Source of the DNA: Cocos nucifera
Taxonomy: Eukaryota; Streptophyta; Magnoliopsida; Arecales; Arecaceae
Assembly: GCA_006176705.1 (NCBI GenBank)
Contig: QRFJ01000298.1
Coordinates: 744,001 to 808,000 of the forward strand
DNA length: 64,000 bases
Direction of reading: 5' to 3'
Within the stretch, counting starts at the first letter, position 1, and each line of letters opens with the position of its first letter. The translations under genes were made by a program, and so were the position numbers. The notes under the pieces are model-generated. The model made no database searches. It was not told the DNA's origin and saw nothing but the letters and a program-made list of their open reading frames with translations. Positions 1-12,499 of the stretch are shown here, piece after piece.

Positions 1-88
1 TCATTGAATATTCATTAAAGAAAGTCAAAGAAGTGAGCTGAAAAGAGAAGAGAAGGAGTTGATTTCAAAGTTAACCTTTGTCCTTCCA

Positions 89-97
89 CTATAAATC
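89..97 (+). promoter_or_regulatory. Candidate TATA box of element H LTR
   Basis: CTATAAATC lies upstream of the purine-rich transcribed part of the LTR, in the position expected of the U3/R promoter. Only the motif and its position support this. Confidence 0.4.
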
Positions 98-350
98 ATC
101 CTCAAGCAAGTAAGAGTAAGAGTGAATTGAAGTGAGTAAGCAATCAAGTCAAGAATCAAGGAGCCTTATCATCACTCAAGCATTCAAAAAGAAGTCAAGC
201 ATTCAACTATCATCATTCAGACTTCTTCCGATTCTTCAAAGAGTTTTTATTTTTTTAACTTAATCTTTGTACTTTTACATTTTATTTCAAATTTCTTTGG
301 ATGAGAAACTTGGGTTGGTCCAAGCCTAGAGTTGGACATTGTAGTTGTTT

Positions 351-560
351 GATTGGTGAGCCAAGGTTAAAATCAATCAGGGTTGATTGTTAGCCCGGAG
401 AAAAATAATCTTGTATGGTTTTGGTTGGTGATCCAAAAAAAAATCAACTAAGTTGATTGTGAGCCCAGAAAATAATCATTGCAAAGGTTGTAGTTGGTGA
501 GCCTAGGTCAAAACTAACTGGATTGGATTATGAACCTAAAAAAAAAAAAATTGAACTATA
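351..560 (+). repeat. Degenerate ~70-bp tandem units inside the H LTR
   Basis: Three imperfect units begin at about 351, 423 and 492. Each starts with a TTGGTGAGCC-like block, runs through an A-rich part with AAATCAA, then a GATTGTGAGCCC-like block and an A-run. Spacing is about 72 and 69 bp. The last unit ends in a 15-base A-run near 540-550. Confidence 0.6.
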
Positions 561-813
561 ATCAATTGAGTGATTATAGTTGAATTTCCAAATGGATTAC
601 TTGGAGAGGGGACGTAGATGCCAAGTTTGGTGTCGAACTACTATAAAAGCTTGGTGTTTGTATTTGTGTAGTTTTATTTTTATTATTCTTTATCTATACT
701 TGTGTTTTACTTTATTTCACCAAGCACATAGCATTAAAATTCAGCATATTCATAGTTTAAATTTTTAAATACTCAATTCACCCCCTCTTGGGTAGCCATC
801 CTTGAGCAATCCA

Positions 814-1284
814 ATGAGTTGCTTGGAAGTCACCATGGTGATCTCAGGTCGGAGGGATACTTATGCCTATATTCCATCAGAGCAATTCTTGATAGCAGAA
901 AAACTTTGGAGTTGGTCACGTTTAGTGCAGATGTACCCTACATCTCACCTACATGTTATACCAGTGTCTTCACACTCTTTGGTTAAGAGGACAATCAACC
1001 TATATGGCACACAATGATCTATACTCAATAAATATTGTCATCCTTAGTAACAACATATTATTTGATCGCAAACATATTTAAGAACTAAACGACAAATTCT
1101 TCTTTGTCGATTCTGAATAGTCCTAATAACTTAATCACAACAGACAGGAGTTCATTAGAAGATGAAAGATTTGTGATGAAAAAGCTAGAATAACTTTTAT
1201 TCAATTAATAATTTATATATAATTACATAAAATATCTCAATCATCAATAGACTGATGATTGGCTTTGAGACACTATTTTCAATA
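814..1284 (-). repeat. Element A 3' LTR, truncated by H
   Basis: It aligns by eye with 9010-9489, the matching end of A's 5' LTR. Examples are the shared runs around 'gagggatacttatgcc' and 'cacactctttggttaa'. Identity over sampled stretches is roughly 87 percent by eye, not computed. Only the first 470 bases of the roughly 2.2-kb LTR (in minus orientation) are present, because H interrupts it. Confidence 0.8.
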
Positions 1285-1299
1285 ATCTCTCACTTGTTC
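1285..1299 (-). promoter_or_regulatory. Polypurine tract of element A
   Basis: On the minus strand this reads GAACAAGTGAGAGAT, immediately before the LTR start TATTGAAAATAG. A purine-rich tract just upstream of the 3' LTR primes plus-strand DNA synthesis. The LTR begins TA rather than TG here, probably by mutation. Confidence 0.6.
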
Positions 1300-1319
1300 T
1301 AAAGCCAATCAGTGTAGTA

Positions 1320-3060
1320 TTATATACCTATCTTTGACTTAAAGTCATCGAACTCCTTCACCATAATGGCTTTAGTGAATGGATCAGCCAGGTCCTCCTT
1401 TTCGTCAATCTTCTGAAGATCGACATCACCGCGATCCACGATCTCCCGAACAAGGTAAAAATGGTATAGAATATGCTTCGTCCGCTGGTGTGCCTTCAAT
1501 TTCTTCTCTTGAGCTATGGCTCCAAAGCTATTGCAGAAGAGCAGAACTGGACCATCGAGGAAGGATGCTACTCCGAGCTCGATGATGAACTTCTTTAGCC
1601 ACACCGCTTCTTTGGCAATATCTGATGCATCAACATATTCCACCTCGCATACTGAATCGACCAGATGAGTTGCTTGAAACTTTTCCAGCAGATAGCACCA
1701 CCATTAAGAAAATACATACTCCAACACACTCTTGCTGTCATCATGATCAGACTGAAAATTGGAGTCTATAAACCCCATAAGTTTCAAGTCCAATTCACCA
1801 TAAATAAGCCACTAGTCCTTAGTATTTCTTAAATACTTCATGATGATTTTAACAACCTTCCAGTGGTTCTTCCCTGGATTAGATTGGTATCTACTCACTA
1901 TCCCTAGTGAGTATGCCATATCTGGTCGTGTATATGTCATACCATATATAATAGAACACATTGCCGAAGCATATAAAATTTTACTCATACGCTCTCGCTC
2001 TTGAGGTATTGTCGAATAATCCCTCTTTGAGAGAGAAATTCCATGGTCTATCGGTAGATAGCCTTTCTTCGAATTTTTCATATTGAACCTCTTCAGCACG
2101 GTGTCAATGTACGTGAACTGGGACAACCCAAGCAACCTTTTAGATCTATCTCTATAGATCTTCATCCTTAGGATGTAAGAAGCTTCTCCCAGATCCTTCA
2201 TGGAGAACTGTGATGATAGCTAGATCTTTATTTCTTGTAATACAGGGACATCATTCTCGATTAAGAGAATATCATCCACATATAAAATAAAGAATACAAC
2301 TGCTAGACCATTAGCCAACTTATATATGTAGGACTCTTTTTTGTTCTTAACGAAACCATACGTCTTGATCATCCTATCAAATTAGATGTTCCAACTTTGA
2401 GATGCCTGCTTCAGTCCATAAATGGATCTTTGAAGCTTGCACACCTTAGACTCATCTATGGATGTGAAATCTTCAGGTTATATCATATATACCTCTTCAA
2501 CCAGCTCTTCATTTAGGAAAGCTATTTTTACATCCATCTGCCAGATTTCATGGTTTAGATGCACAGCTATCGCAAGCTTGATCCAAATGGACTTGAGCAT
2601 CGCCACAAAAAAAATATCTCATCATAGTCAATATCATAACGTTGATAATATACCTTGGCAACCAGATGGACTTTATAGGTCTCCACCTTTCCGTCTACGT
2701 CTCTTTTTTTTTAAAGACCCATGTATATCCTATGGGTTTTACTCCTTCAGATGGGTTAACTAATGTCCATACATCATTGACCTTCATGGATGCTATTTCG
2801 AATTGCATGGCCTCAAGCCATTTTCTAAAGTTGGATCTCTGTATTGCATCCATGTAGGTGATCGGATCCTCATCATTTTCATCGAGTTTGATAGGATTAT
2901 CATTCCGAACTAAGAAACTATAGTATCTATCCGGCTAACATGGTACTCTACCAGATTGCTTTAAGGGTGCAGGTTCACTAGGCTCCAAGTCTGATTGAAT
3001 CAAATTTGATTTTGGTTCAGCTACTTATGTCAATTTTTCTACCTATCGAACTTCCTCAAG
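1320..3060 (-). pseudogene. Element A reverse transcriptase and RNase H, broken
   Basis: This is the C-terminal pol region that would copy element RNA into DNA in the cytoplasmic particle. The RT active-site motif YVDD is intact at 2271-2282. Downstream (2201-1812) are the conserved copia stretches MKDLGEASYIL, the LGLSQ.TYID..LKRF block, and TRPDMAYSLGIVSRYQSNPG. RNase H follows (1643-1320), with an EYVDASDIAKEAVWLKKFI-like stretch, GAIAQ and a terminal tribe of residues ending KSKIGI before TAA. A CNSFGAIAQ reading replaces the usual CDNxGAI, so a catalytic Asp is lost. Frames shift several times between 1643 and 3060, so no functional protein is possible. Confidence 0.8.
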
Positions 3061-3079
3061 CTCGACCTTAGAGGCATTA

Positions 3080-4390
3080 GTCCCTTTACTAAGGAACTTT
3101 TTTTCTAAAAAAAACTATCTTGAGGCTGACAAATACCTTTTGTTCATCAGCTAGGCATAAGTAATATCCTTTGGTATCTTTTGGGTACCCTATAAAGCTA
3201 CACTTGTTAGACCTAGGTCCGAACTTGTCCGTTGCTAAACTTTTGACAAAAGCTAAACACCCCAAAACCTTAACGTGTGAGAGTACTAGCTTACGTCCTA
3301 TCCATATCTCATATGGTGTTTTGGAAATAGACTTACTTGGCACCTTATTTAGAATATAACAAGCTGACTCGAGCGCATATCCTCATAAAAAAATAGGTAG
3401 CTAGCAAATTCCATCATGGATCGAACTATGTCCAATGGGATTCGATTCCTCGTTTTAGATACACCATTATGCTATGGTGTTTCGAAAGGAGTCTATTGGA
3501 AGAGAATCATATTCTCTCTAAGATATGTTAGAAATTCATTGGAAAGGTACTCATCCTCTTGGTCAGATTGAAGAGTTTTAATCCTTTTCCCAGTTTGCTT
3601 TTTTACCTCATTATGGAATAGTTTGAATATTTCAAACGACTCCGACTTATGCTTCATGAATTAGACATACCCATACCTCGAAAGATCATCTATGAAGGTT
3701 ATGAAGTAGAAATATCCACCTCTAGTGCTTGTGCTCATGGGTCCACATACATCAATATGTACTAAACCTAGGAGTTTACTGGCTTGTTCATCCTTTCCGA
3801 TAAAAGATGACTTGGTCATCTTTCCAAGGAGACAAGACTCATGGATCGGTAGTGATTCACAATCACTGACCTCAAGAATTCTTTCTTGAGCCAACTTGTT
3901 TATTCTATTCTTGTTAATATGACCAAGCCTATAGTGCTAAAGTTAGATATCTGACACATCATCTATTCTAAGGCATTTACCGAAGGTTTAGACTACCTTA
4001 ACAGGTTGTAATAATAGATATATTCCATTATTCAATTGTCCAACACAAACTATAATACCATTCAAAATAATATTAGAAAAATTTGCTTTAATTAAAAATT
4101 GATAACTGTTCTTGGTCAAAAGCCCTACACAAATTACATTCAATAAAAAACTTGGACAAAAGTGACAATCACTAAGAATAACTCTATGAAAATTGATTTT
4201 AAGATTCATGATTCCTAAAGCAAGAACTAAAACTTATCTTCCATCTCCAACGTTCAGGAATCTCTGACCTTCACCAAATCTCCTACTGACCTATAAATCT
4301 TGCATTGAATTACAAATATGATAAGAGCTTCTGATATCTAATACCCAGGTAGTAGTATCATAAATTGAGAAGTTGCAAGGTGTTATCATA
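3080..4390 (-). pseudogene. Element A protease and integrase, broken
   Basis: Read 5' to 3' on the minus strand, this begins with the protease signature at about 4365-4300. The expected DTGS reads DIRS (TTWVLDIRSSYHICNSM), so the active-site Gly is gone. The GAG-pre-integrase/zinc region and integrase N-terminus follow (3894-3661), with ESCLLGKMTK and VHIDVCGPM carrying the first catalytic Asp, then FIDDLSRYGYV. The second Asp region near 3545 reads SDQEDEYLS instead of SDRGGEYLS. The C-terminal part (3343-3089) includes TPYEIWIGRK and FIGYPKDTKGYY. Stops separate these blocks. Integrase would have inserted the cDNA into host chromatin. Confidence 0.78.
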
Positions 4391-4399
4391 TAATTACCT

Positions 4400-5261
4400 T
4401 GCGCAACAACTACTTGCTTCCTCCTCGATTTGTTCGGGTCCAGGATGGCAATGTACTGAGGATAGTTCCTCTTCTAATTCTCCTACTTCTTGCAAAAGAA
4501 GCACTGCACCTGGCTCTGATTGAGCTTGCGCTTCTTGGTCTAACCTTGTGTATACGTCCCAGCATGTGGCTACATCTACTTATTATTCTTCTTCTTGTTT
4601 TTCTTCCCTTTCTTAAAGAGTCGACCAAAAGAAGATCCTCTCACTATGTTCATCAACTCTTTTTGGAGTTGATGATCCTTCTTAAAGTTCTACAGCAACC
4701 CCAATAACCCATGGTAGTTCACTACAAGCTTTGTCATTCTGAAATGAGTAAGGAAAGGAAGGAGGACTTGGGCAAAGAATTTAGGATCGCATCCTTTCTG
4801 AGCTGCTCATGCAGAGGAAAACCCAGCTTACCTAGGCATTCAATCATCTCGATCATGTATAACACATGATTAGTGACTGAAGGCCCATCTCTCATATGAG
4901 TGTTGAAAATGGCATAACTAATTTTGTGCCTTTCAACATCATCAAGCATGCCAAAGGAGTCGTTCAATATTTGAAGCATCTTCTTGAGCTGAATATTCTC
5001 AAACCTATGGCTAAACTCATCATTCATTACTGCCAGCATGATACACCGAATGGTGGTGTGGTCATTGAGCCACTTCTAATAAGTGTCTCGGACTACTCCT
5101 CTAGCATTCAAAGCTGGCTCCTCAGGTGCCAGATCAGTTAATACATATAAGATCCGCTGATGCTCCAGGACGATCTTCAACTTTCGATACCAGCTATTGA
5201 AGTTGGGTCCCATGAGTTTGTCATTATCCAACAATGATCGGAGCGATAGGGTAGTGGCCAT
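4400..5261 (-). pseudogene. Element A gag (nucleocapsid), frameshifted
   Basis: Gag forms the virus-like particle that packages element RNA. The start is the ATG whose first base is 5261, which follows the leader and gives MATTLSLRSLLDNDKLMGPNFNSWYRKLK-type copia gag (only fragments quoted). A frame break near 5075 leads into a second block (5039-4734) with FENIQLKKMLQILNDSFG and PSVTNHVLYMIEMIECL. A CCHC zinc knuckle is recognisable near 4510-4460 as CFFCKK followed by degraded residues and KRNYPQ; the Trp and Gly-His positions are hit by stops. Confidence 0.75.
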
Positions 5262-7297
5262 TTCTACACAAAAGAAAAACCATAGACCTAATTAGTATAT
5301 GAATTATTTACTCTAAAGACTTGAACTTTAGTCTAAAGGTTCTCCTACTATTTTGTTCGAATTGGTAGCCTCTATTTTCAATTTGAAGAATTATCCCTAA
5401 TTTCTTAGTGGGTACTAGAATCCACATAGACTACATACAAGCCTAACTTTAGTTGGTCAATCCGTGTGCACCTATAGGTAGCTTCATAATTAATTATTTT
5501 ACCAAACAACTTCTAGTAATTTAATTTTTGCCCTAAAAATCTAACTAGAAGGTTTTGGCTTTCACTGAAAGGATCCAGTTAGGTCCAATCATTAATATGA
5601 CCATATTTGGTACATCAGACCAATAAATGATCAGGCCTAACTTTGGCCGGCCAACCTAAACACCATTAGAAAGACACGACCAAATTATCATATTACCAAT
5701 GATAATTCCATTAGTTAGTAAGCACTAGGTCTTTGGATCTTCAATGATGATAAAACTATGGATCCATTATCACTCAACTTAATGGGAGGCTATGACTTAG
5801 TTATCACCATAACTTTATCATTTTAAGGATCTAATAATTTTAAAAAAAATTATTAACTATTTTAAGAATAATCAACCTGCCAATTTGGATCCTCCCACTA
5901 ACTTCACCAGGTCAAATCAATAAGGACCAAATTAAAACTGGCATTAGGAGCACCTAAATCAGTCAAACTGATTTACCTAATTGACATAGGTGAGCCCAAA
6001 TCACCAAGTATTCTAATCAAAACCTAATTCATCAGGATAGCTAGGTAAGTGAGATCAATGGAAGGAATATGCCATTAACTCATCAAAAATTGAATCAATG
6101 TGAGTAGCTTTCAATTAAAAACCACTGGTCTGAGCTACCAAACTTACCTTAGACACCATCCAATTCATTAGTTTCAATTTAACCAACATAATAATTTTAG
6201 GTTCGACCGCATAGCCATGAATCAAGTCCATTTGATCCTTGTTAAAGGCATGGGCTTGACCGACTACAACTATTGTAATTTGGTCTAAAGAGTTCTTGAC
6301 CTAATTTAAATCAATATTTGGTTAGATTTGATCAATTACTCTAATTTAGTCTATTCTTTAATTAACCTTAGGTCTAATTCAATTAATAGACCTAATTCAA
6401 CTAACTCAATAACTCACATTTTATGATCAATAACTTAGGATCTTTAATTCATAATTCTAGACCCTAATTCATCCTACTTAATTCTTAATTAAGTTTTAGG
6501 CTGAGGGTTGAGGTTCGGTATTTCAAAAATATTTTTAAAAATTTTGAAAGATTCTTTACATCTTAGTACTGTTTCACTATATAGGTCAACTCATTTCAAA
6601 AAATGGATTGACTTATTTCATAAACAAGCACTAGATGTAAGTTTGATCACATAAAACTAGCCAATTATGACATTCAGCCAACTTTTCAATCAGGCTGGCT
6701 CGGATCCCATCTAAGCTAGCCTTAGTAGAAGCTGTGCTGGCTCAATTTCTACGATAGCCAGCTCGAACAGAAGGCTTGAAGGCCATTGATCCAATCAAGC
6801 AGGCTCGAATCCCATCCGAGCCGATACGAATTGAATCTGAGTCAATCCAGTTCCTGATCGAGCCAGCTGGAGCATCAATTTAGAAACCATATCATGGCTA
6901 GCATGCTAGTCAAGCTGGCTTGATTTCTGAGAGAGCCAGCTTGACCGACGAACAGAACCTTCTTAAGATCCTGTTCAGGTTTAATCTAAAACCATGTACT
7001 CTACATAAAAAATTATAAAATTATTTAGATCTAATCTAAACACTAATTCATGATAAATTTTAGATTAAACCCTTCAAACTCATCATAAAAATTATTAGAT
7101 TTAATCTAAAATTTTATGATCAATTTTATAGATCACAACATACCAAGACAACTTCTCCACTGTATGAGATAAACCTTACAGCAGGATAACCTATAGTCCA
7201 TACAATCATCATTTTTATTTTTTAGATTAAATTATTATTTAGATCTAATCTAAAAATAATCTAAATCATGCATATATAATACATCAAAGAACCTGCT
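5262..7297 (-). other. Untranslated leader of element A
   Basis: About 2 kb lies between the primer site and gag. No open frame of note is present. It is AT-rich, with scattered repeats such as GCTGGCT/AGCCAGC words around 6680-6940. The gag-proximal part aligns with the short leader of element B (44328-44687), supporting a family relationship. Confidence 0.7.
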
Positions 7298-7309
7298 ACT
7301 CTAATACCA
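7298..7309 (-). promoter_or_regulatory. Primer binding site of element A (tRNA-iMet)
   Basis: The minus strand reads TGGTATTAGAGT, which matches TGGTATCAGAGC with two C-to-T changes. It lies two bases inside the 5' LTR end. Confidence 0.75.
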
Positions 7310-7311
7310 AT

Positions 7312-9489
7312 TGAAGGAAGCGTGCAGGATTTCTAGCTCTACTTTCAAAAAAAAATTTCGATAAATGCACAATGAATAATATTATTAATTATATTAATAA
7401 TACAAAGCTATAGATCTAATCTAAGAATTCTATACACTACAAGATCTAATATATTATATATGCATGTATATCTAAAAATGAAAACAAGATCAACAGTAAA
7501 ACTATTTTACTGCTCTACATGTTCAGAATATGTTATTTTTTTGAGAGTAGAAGAACATCATAATCTGATCTCCTCGGTGTAGATTTGAATGCCATGATGC
7601 AGCCACACATGCCTTTGGCCTCCATGGGTAATCCACATGAGGTTCTGATCTCGATTAGTTTCTCCCGAGTGCTAGCTCTGCATATGACTGATTTAGATCA
7701 AACATCTTTCGATCTTCTTCATCGGGTCTTCAGACGCTCCAAATCCCAATGAATGTAGATGAGAAGTTGAGGAGGTTCTCCATCTAGATCTATGAAGTCA
7801 TGATCCTCATAACTCATAGATCTAAATTCCAAATCCTAGATAGATTCTAGGGTATGCTCTCATTCAAATCCCTTGTGTCTAGAACTCTCTTTCCTTTTTG
7901 ATTTTTTCTTACGTAGAAGAGCTCATGCACAAGATCAGAAACTCCTTTTCTGATCTTCCTTTTTGTTGCACTTTCTCTCTTCCTCTCTTTTGCACATCCA
8001 TAAAATCAAATATTTTATAGATATGCATAAACAAAGGAGGCATGAGGAAGTGGTTTAGATTAAGTGGTTACCTATTGAAATTCAAATCCCATTCGAATTC
8101 AATTGGTAACCAGATCAAACCAATCCATAAGGCACATGAGAAGGAAGAACGCACGCCCTCCCTTGCATGAAAAAAATTCATAAGAAACTTTTTCTCGTGG
8201 AGAAAGGATGGCGAAAATCAAAGGGTGATGTGGCGCATGGGAAGACTAGTCAAACTAGTTACATTGTTAGTCCTCCAATTGAACCAAGCCAATCTAAATT
8301 GATTGGGCCTAATTAGACTAGATTGAACCCAACTTATTTAGACTTAGTTAAATCCTAATCAAATAAAAAATTAATTAAGTCAAAGTTCCGATCAAATCAG
8401 GGATTAAACCTCCTTGATAATTAAATCATCTTATAACCTAATCAGGTCAAATCCAAATGAATCCAATTCAATTGATCTTGATCCAAAAATAATCACTTAA
8501 TCAAATTAAGTTAATTAGTGATTAAATTACTAATTAAACTACTCTTGATCAGCTATTAGATCGGATAGAAACCTCTAGTATGTGTGACCCCATAGGTTCG
8601 AACCTAAGTCAGTAGCATATGAACTAATTTTCTGTACTAATCAAAGTGACCATCTAGCAATGGTACTCGACATCCAGATAGACTGAATAGTGCAATCGCA
8701 ACATTCAAAACCTATATGAATATGGTTACTGCATAATTCATTCCTTTGACCTCTATGCATAGGATGACTCAGGGTTAAACTATCAACCCTGGAAGATACA
8801 TCCAAATCATGTCTCAAAGCAATTAGTCCTGTGACCCCTCACTAGGACTATCCTGGCCAAGGCTTTACTAGATTAAAATACTATTGAATACAACTCCTGT
8901 ATCTAAGAGTGCTCAATCCCATCTTGACTCACGCATTGACTCCTCAAGTACCTGACTGTACCCAGAAATCTTTCATCACTGAATTAAAAATTTAGGTAGT
9001 CTGACACCAAAGTATAGTAAATTATTTGTAAGTCACCATGATGATCTCATATCAGAGGGATACTTATGCCCATATTCCATCAAAGCAATTTTTGATAGTA
9101 AAAAAATTCTAGAGTCGGTCACGTTCAGTGCAGATGTATTTCTATATCTCACTGCATGCCATACCAGTATCTCCACACTCTTTGGTTAAAAGGACAATCA
9201 ATCTATATGGTACACAATGATCTATACTCGATAAATGTTATCATCCTTAGTAACAACGTATCATTTGATCGTGAACATATTTAAGGACTAAACGATAAAT
9301 CCTTCTTTTTCAATTCTAAATAGTCCTAGGGACTTCATCACAATAGATAAGAGTTCATTAGAAGATGAAAAATTTGTGATGAAAAAGCTAGAATAACTTT
9401 TATTCAATTAATAATTCATATATAATTACATAAAATAGCTCAATCGTTAATAAGTTGATGATTAGCTTTAGAATACTATTCCCAATACA
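7312..9489 (-). repeat. Element A 5' LTR
   Basis: It is 2178 bp. On the plus strand it begins TGAAGGAAGC beside the primer site and ends CCCAATACA. The end near 9010-9489 matches 814-1284. The following base at 9490 begins sequence homologous to the interior of a related LTR (element B). Confidence 0.82.
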
Positions 9490-9802
9490 TGACATACCAG
9501 CATCTTTATACTCCTTGATTAAGAGGACAACCAACGTATATGGCATACAATGACCTATACTTGATAATATTATCATCCTGAATAACAACATATGATTTGG
9601 TCGAGGACTAAATGACAAATCTTTCTTTGCCTGATCTAAATAGTTCTAAGGACTTCATCATAGAAGATATGTTAAAGAAAGATGCACAAAAATGATAAAA
9701 TGCTAGAATAATAATTTTATTTATTAATAATTTAAGTATATTTTACATTCAGCTTGACTATCTGCAACCTAGATGATTGACTTTAGGATAGAATATCCAA
9801 CA
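9490..9802 (-). repeat. Element B 3' LTR remnant
   Basis: This is the LTR end adjoining the polypurine tract at 9803-9814 (minus AGTAGGAGT-like). It starts TGTTGGATATTC on the minus strand. It resembles A's LTR end (ACCAG.ATCTT.A.ACTC..TTAAGAGGACAA) but is clearly a different copy. Element A interrupts it at 9490. Confidence 0.7.
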
Positions 9803-9814
9803 ACTCCTACTTAG

Positions 9815-10248
9815 ACTAAAGTCATTTAGAATAGTATCGAATACCCATCTTCCATTCATGATTATCAAACTCTTTGATTTTGAGGGCTTTAGTTAATAGG
9901 TCAGCCATGTTCTCCTTTTAGTTGATCTTTTGAAGCTCGATGTCATCTTGTTCTATGATCTCTCATACAAGGTGATAGCATTGTAGAATATGCTTGGTAC
10001 ACTGATGTGCCTTCAGCTCTTTTGCTTGAGCAATGGTTGCAGTACTATCACAGTAATGTAGAACTAGATCATCCAAGGATGGTGCCACTCTCAGCTCATC
10101 AATAAACTTTCATAGCCACATAGCTTCTTTCGCAGCATCAAATGCCCCGATATACTCTACCTTGCATATAGAATCGACCATAGTATGCTGCTTGAAACTC
10201 TTCCAATAGTTTACTCCACTATTCAGGATAAATACATAACTTGACACA
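9815..10248 (-). pseudogene. Element B RNase H, broken, cut by element C
   Basis: Translation on the minus strand gives a copia RNase H: a KEAMWL stretch, KELKAHQCTKHIL, DIELQKIN, then KENMADLLTKALKIKEFDN near the C-terminus. Stops occur inside (for example after KIN). The N-terminal continuation is at 41488 onward, past the inserted element C. Confidence 0.75.
10244..10248. repeat. Target site duplication of element C, left copy
   Basis: ACACA precedes the LTR start TGTTAGATG. It pairs with ACATA at 41483-41487 (one mismatch). The uninterrupted relative, element A, has a single ACACACTCTTGCTG at this site. Confidence 0.8.
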
Positions 10249-12485
10249 TGTTAGATGTGTGTCCTAGAAGTCAGATTGGTTGACAATTATAATACACTTT
10301 TAAGAATAATTTTATAATTTTAATTATAAATTAATAAAAATTATTTTCTATCATAGTGTGTATTTAAAGTGTCTATGATACATTCCTTGAGTTAATGGTA
10401 ATGATAATTCATATTTTCAAGAGTTAAAAATTTAAGACATGAACTTTCATAATTAACTCATAAACTGCTTCCGACCGTAGGATCATCATGAGGATAGTGA
10501 TCAATCCAGAAGGTTGGTGTACGATCACTTTTTTAGGATAGATGAGTCTTAAATCTATGATATGGAGATATTGAAGTGAGAGTACAGATACTCGTTAGAG
10601 AATAAGGGCACTGAGCATGACCATCTCGAGCAGTTATAAGAAAGTCTACCTTCTCGTCAATGACTGGCTCGATGCTGTAGTGGTGTGTCTGATTCTTTGA
10701 TCTAAGGTGCATCGATAGTTCATCTTGAGAATATTATAGTTTGACTACACCATAACTTGATCTTCTAGCCATTTAAAACCCTAAGATGTATGTTGGCTAT
10801 AACATGTTCATTGTAGAAATTGGATTGCACCAATAGGAGATCTATCTACCTCCATAGATGAAGAGTAGTCTTATGATAATCATGAGATTGAGTTTTTAAG
10901 CCCATGGTCATGGCAATGTGAAGATGATAGAAAGAGTTTCTATTGGGATTTCATATTGAATTTGAATCAAATGATTAATTCATATGACAGATGTTGGGTT
11001 TGACGAGTTCATCTTAATCCTAATCTTGTTGGGGCTCAAGATAGAAGAACCCAATCATATAGGTAGCTGCACTGAGAGGTTCATTTTTAGTTTTGATGGA
11101 TTGCTACCATATACTGCTAGGTATCACTGATAGATTTTGAAAGCAATTAGGATGATTTTGATGATCGATCATTCTAATTGTATGAATCAGAAAAGGTCTG
11201 ATCCATCAAAAGGTGTTTCGATGATATCAATGATAGACATTGTGACATGTCTCATTACCATACAAAATTGAATCTAACTGGATCATACAAAGAAGGGTTT
11301 GGATCTGAATGTCATCAATTGAGCTAATCTAGTTTAATTAATTTGATAATTATGCTAGCACATGATTGAGCCTGGCTTTCTCCTTCTATAATCTTTCTGA
11401 TTCATCACAACCGAGTCAAATTTGATTTAACTCATTTTTATATCTTGAATAGATTTATTTTCATCTGACTGAAACTAGTCTAGATCAAATTAATTATAGA
11501 AATTAAATCCATTCCTAGTGCAATTGGACTAGGGTCAATAGTTGACCTAATTGAGAGAATTGAGGATCACCTAATCAGATGCTTCTATAAAATTTTTTGA
11601 AAATCATTTTGCTCTAATTTTTGGATATCTGATAGGACTCAAGTTATACTATGGGTGTGCCAAATTTTCTGATTTATGGTGGTGGTTTGACTGAGTTTTG
11701 ACAAAGTTTGATTTGGATCAAACTCTTGAGGGAAGAGTCTTAGGTGTAATGGACTCTTCCTTATCTACTCATGTTGCCCTCTTTTTGATTGATTTTTAGC
11801 ATAAAAATTAGATGAGATCTGGTTCTCTATGTGAGAATAAGTCCTTGAGTCCCAATGATAAAATAAATTAGTTATTTTGGTTAAATGGAAGTCTATGTGG
11901 CATTGGGTTTAAAATCCTTTCCCATGTTAAAAAGCAAGTATCGCATGAAATAATTTTCCATGCCCAAGTTGCTATCACCCCTGTCATATCCCATGCTCCC
12001 TCTAATCCTCCCTCTCTCCCTCTTCTACATGCCAAAGGTTGGGCATAAATCAAAGAAGAAGATCAAAGGATTTTGGCATAAGATTCAGCATCTAAGCGAT
12101 GGTGTTCGTGAGATGAGCATGCAGTATTCAAGATCCTTTTGAAGGATCTACAGATCAAATTCAAATATGATCTTTTGAAGAAAGATTCATGAGGAGCATA
12201 CATCTAGATCCCACCTAAGTAGATATTGATAGAGGCTAGACACGTGCGTGGCTCATTCCAGAACCTTAAGAATGATCAGGATCATCGCAGGATAATTAGA
12301 TTACCCAATCAGGTACTTAAATTAAATCTAATTTAATTTTATTTTTAATTTTTAATATCTGATCATCTCGATTAAATTTGAGAACTCTTAAATTTGATTA
12401 GATCATAAAAATTTTTATGAAAAAATTTATCTCGGATCTAATCAGATCTAGATGATCTTGTAGCGAAAAATAAGATTTTCCTTCA
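10249..12485 (+). repeat. Element C 5' LTR
   Basis: It matches 39244-41482 across its whole length. In a sampled 285-base stretch I counted about 33 differences (roughly 88 percent identity), mostly C/T and G/A transitions. TG start, CA end. Confidence 0.88.
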
Positions 12486-12487
12486 AC

Positions 12488-12499
12488 TGATATCAGAGC
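12488..12499 (+). promoter_or_regulatory. Primer binding site of element C (tRNA-iMet)
   Basis: TGATATCAGAGC lies two bases after the LTR end, with one mismatch to TGGTATCAGAGC. Confidence 0.85.

Larger units (their letters stand above)
1..813 (+). mobile_element. SIRE/Maximus-like copia LTR, 3' part only (element H)
   Basis: This is the downstream part of a long terminal repeat read on the plus strand. A TATA box lies near 89, followed by a transcribed part with purine-rich and poly-A stretches. Near 600-650 is a GGACGTAG block followed by CTATAAAAG, which I know from SIRE-type LTRs. The end resembles the usual SIRE terminus (TTCACCCCCTCTTGGGT, then a CA end near 813). At about 814 the sequence changes abruptly to the interior of element A's LTR, so H is inserted there. 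The LTR start and any internal region lie off the left edge. It could be a solo LTR or the 3' LTR of a full element. Lineage rests on remembered resemblance. Confidence 0.55.
814..9489 (-). mobile_element. Ty1/copia element A, Angela/BARE-like, minus strand, decayed
   Basis: The minus strand reads 5' LTR (7312-9489), tRNA-iMet primer site (7298-7309), a 2-kb leader, gag, protease, integrase, RT, RNase H, polypurine tract and a 3' LTR (814-1284). The protease-integrase-RT-RNase H order is that of copia elements. The right LTR edge abuts homologous LTR sequence of element B, so A appears to have inserted into B's 3' LTR. A's own 3' LTR is broken at 814 by element H, so its left end is outside the window. 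Stops and frameshifts run throughout. Confidence 0.85.

Noticed and set aside
4399..4707. 102-codon Leu-rich plus-strand frame, membrane-like
   Set aside because: It is antisense to the zinc knuckle and gag of element A. The Leu richness mirrors Lys/Arg/Glu codons of gag.
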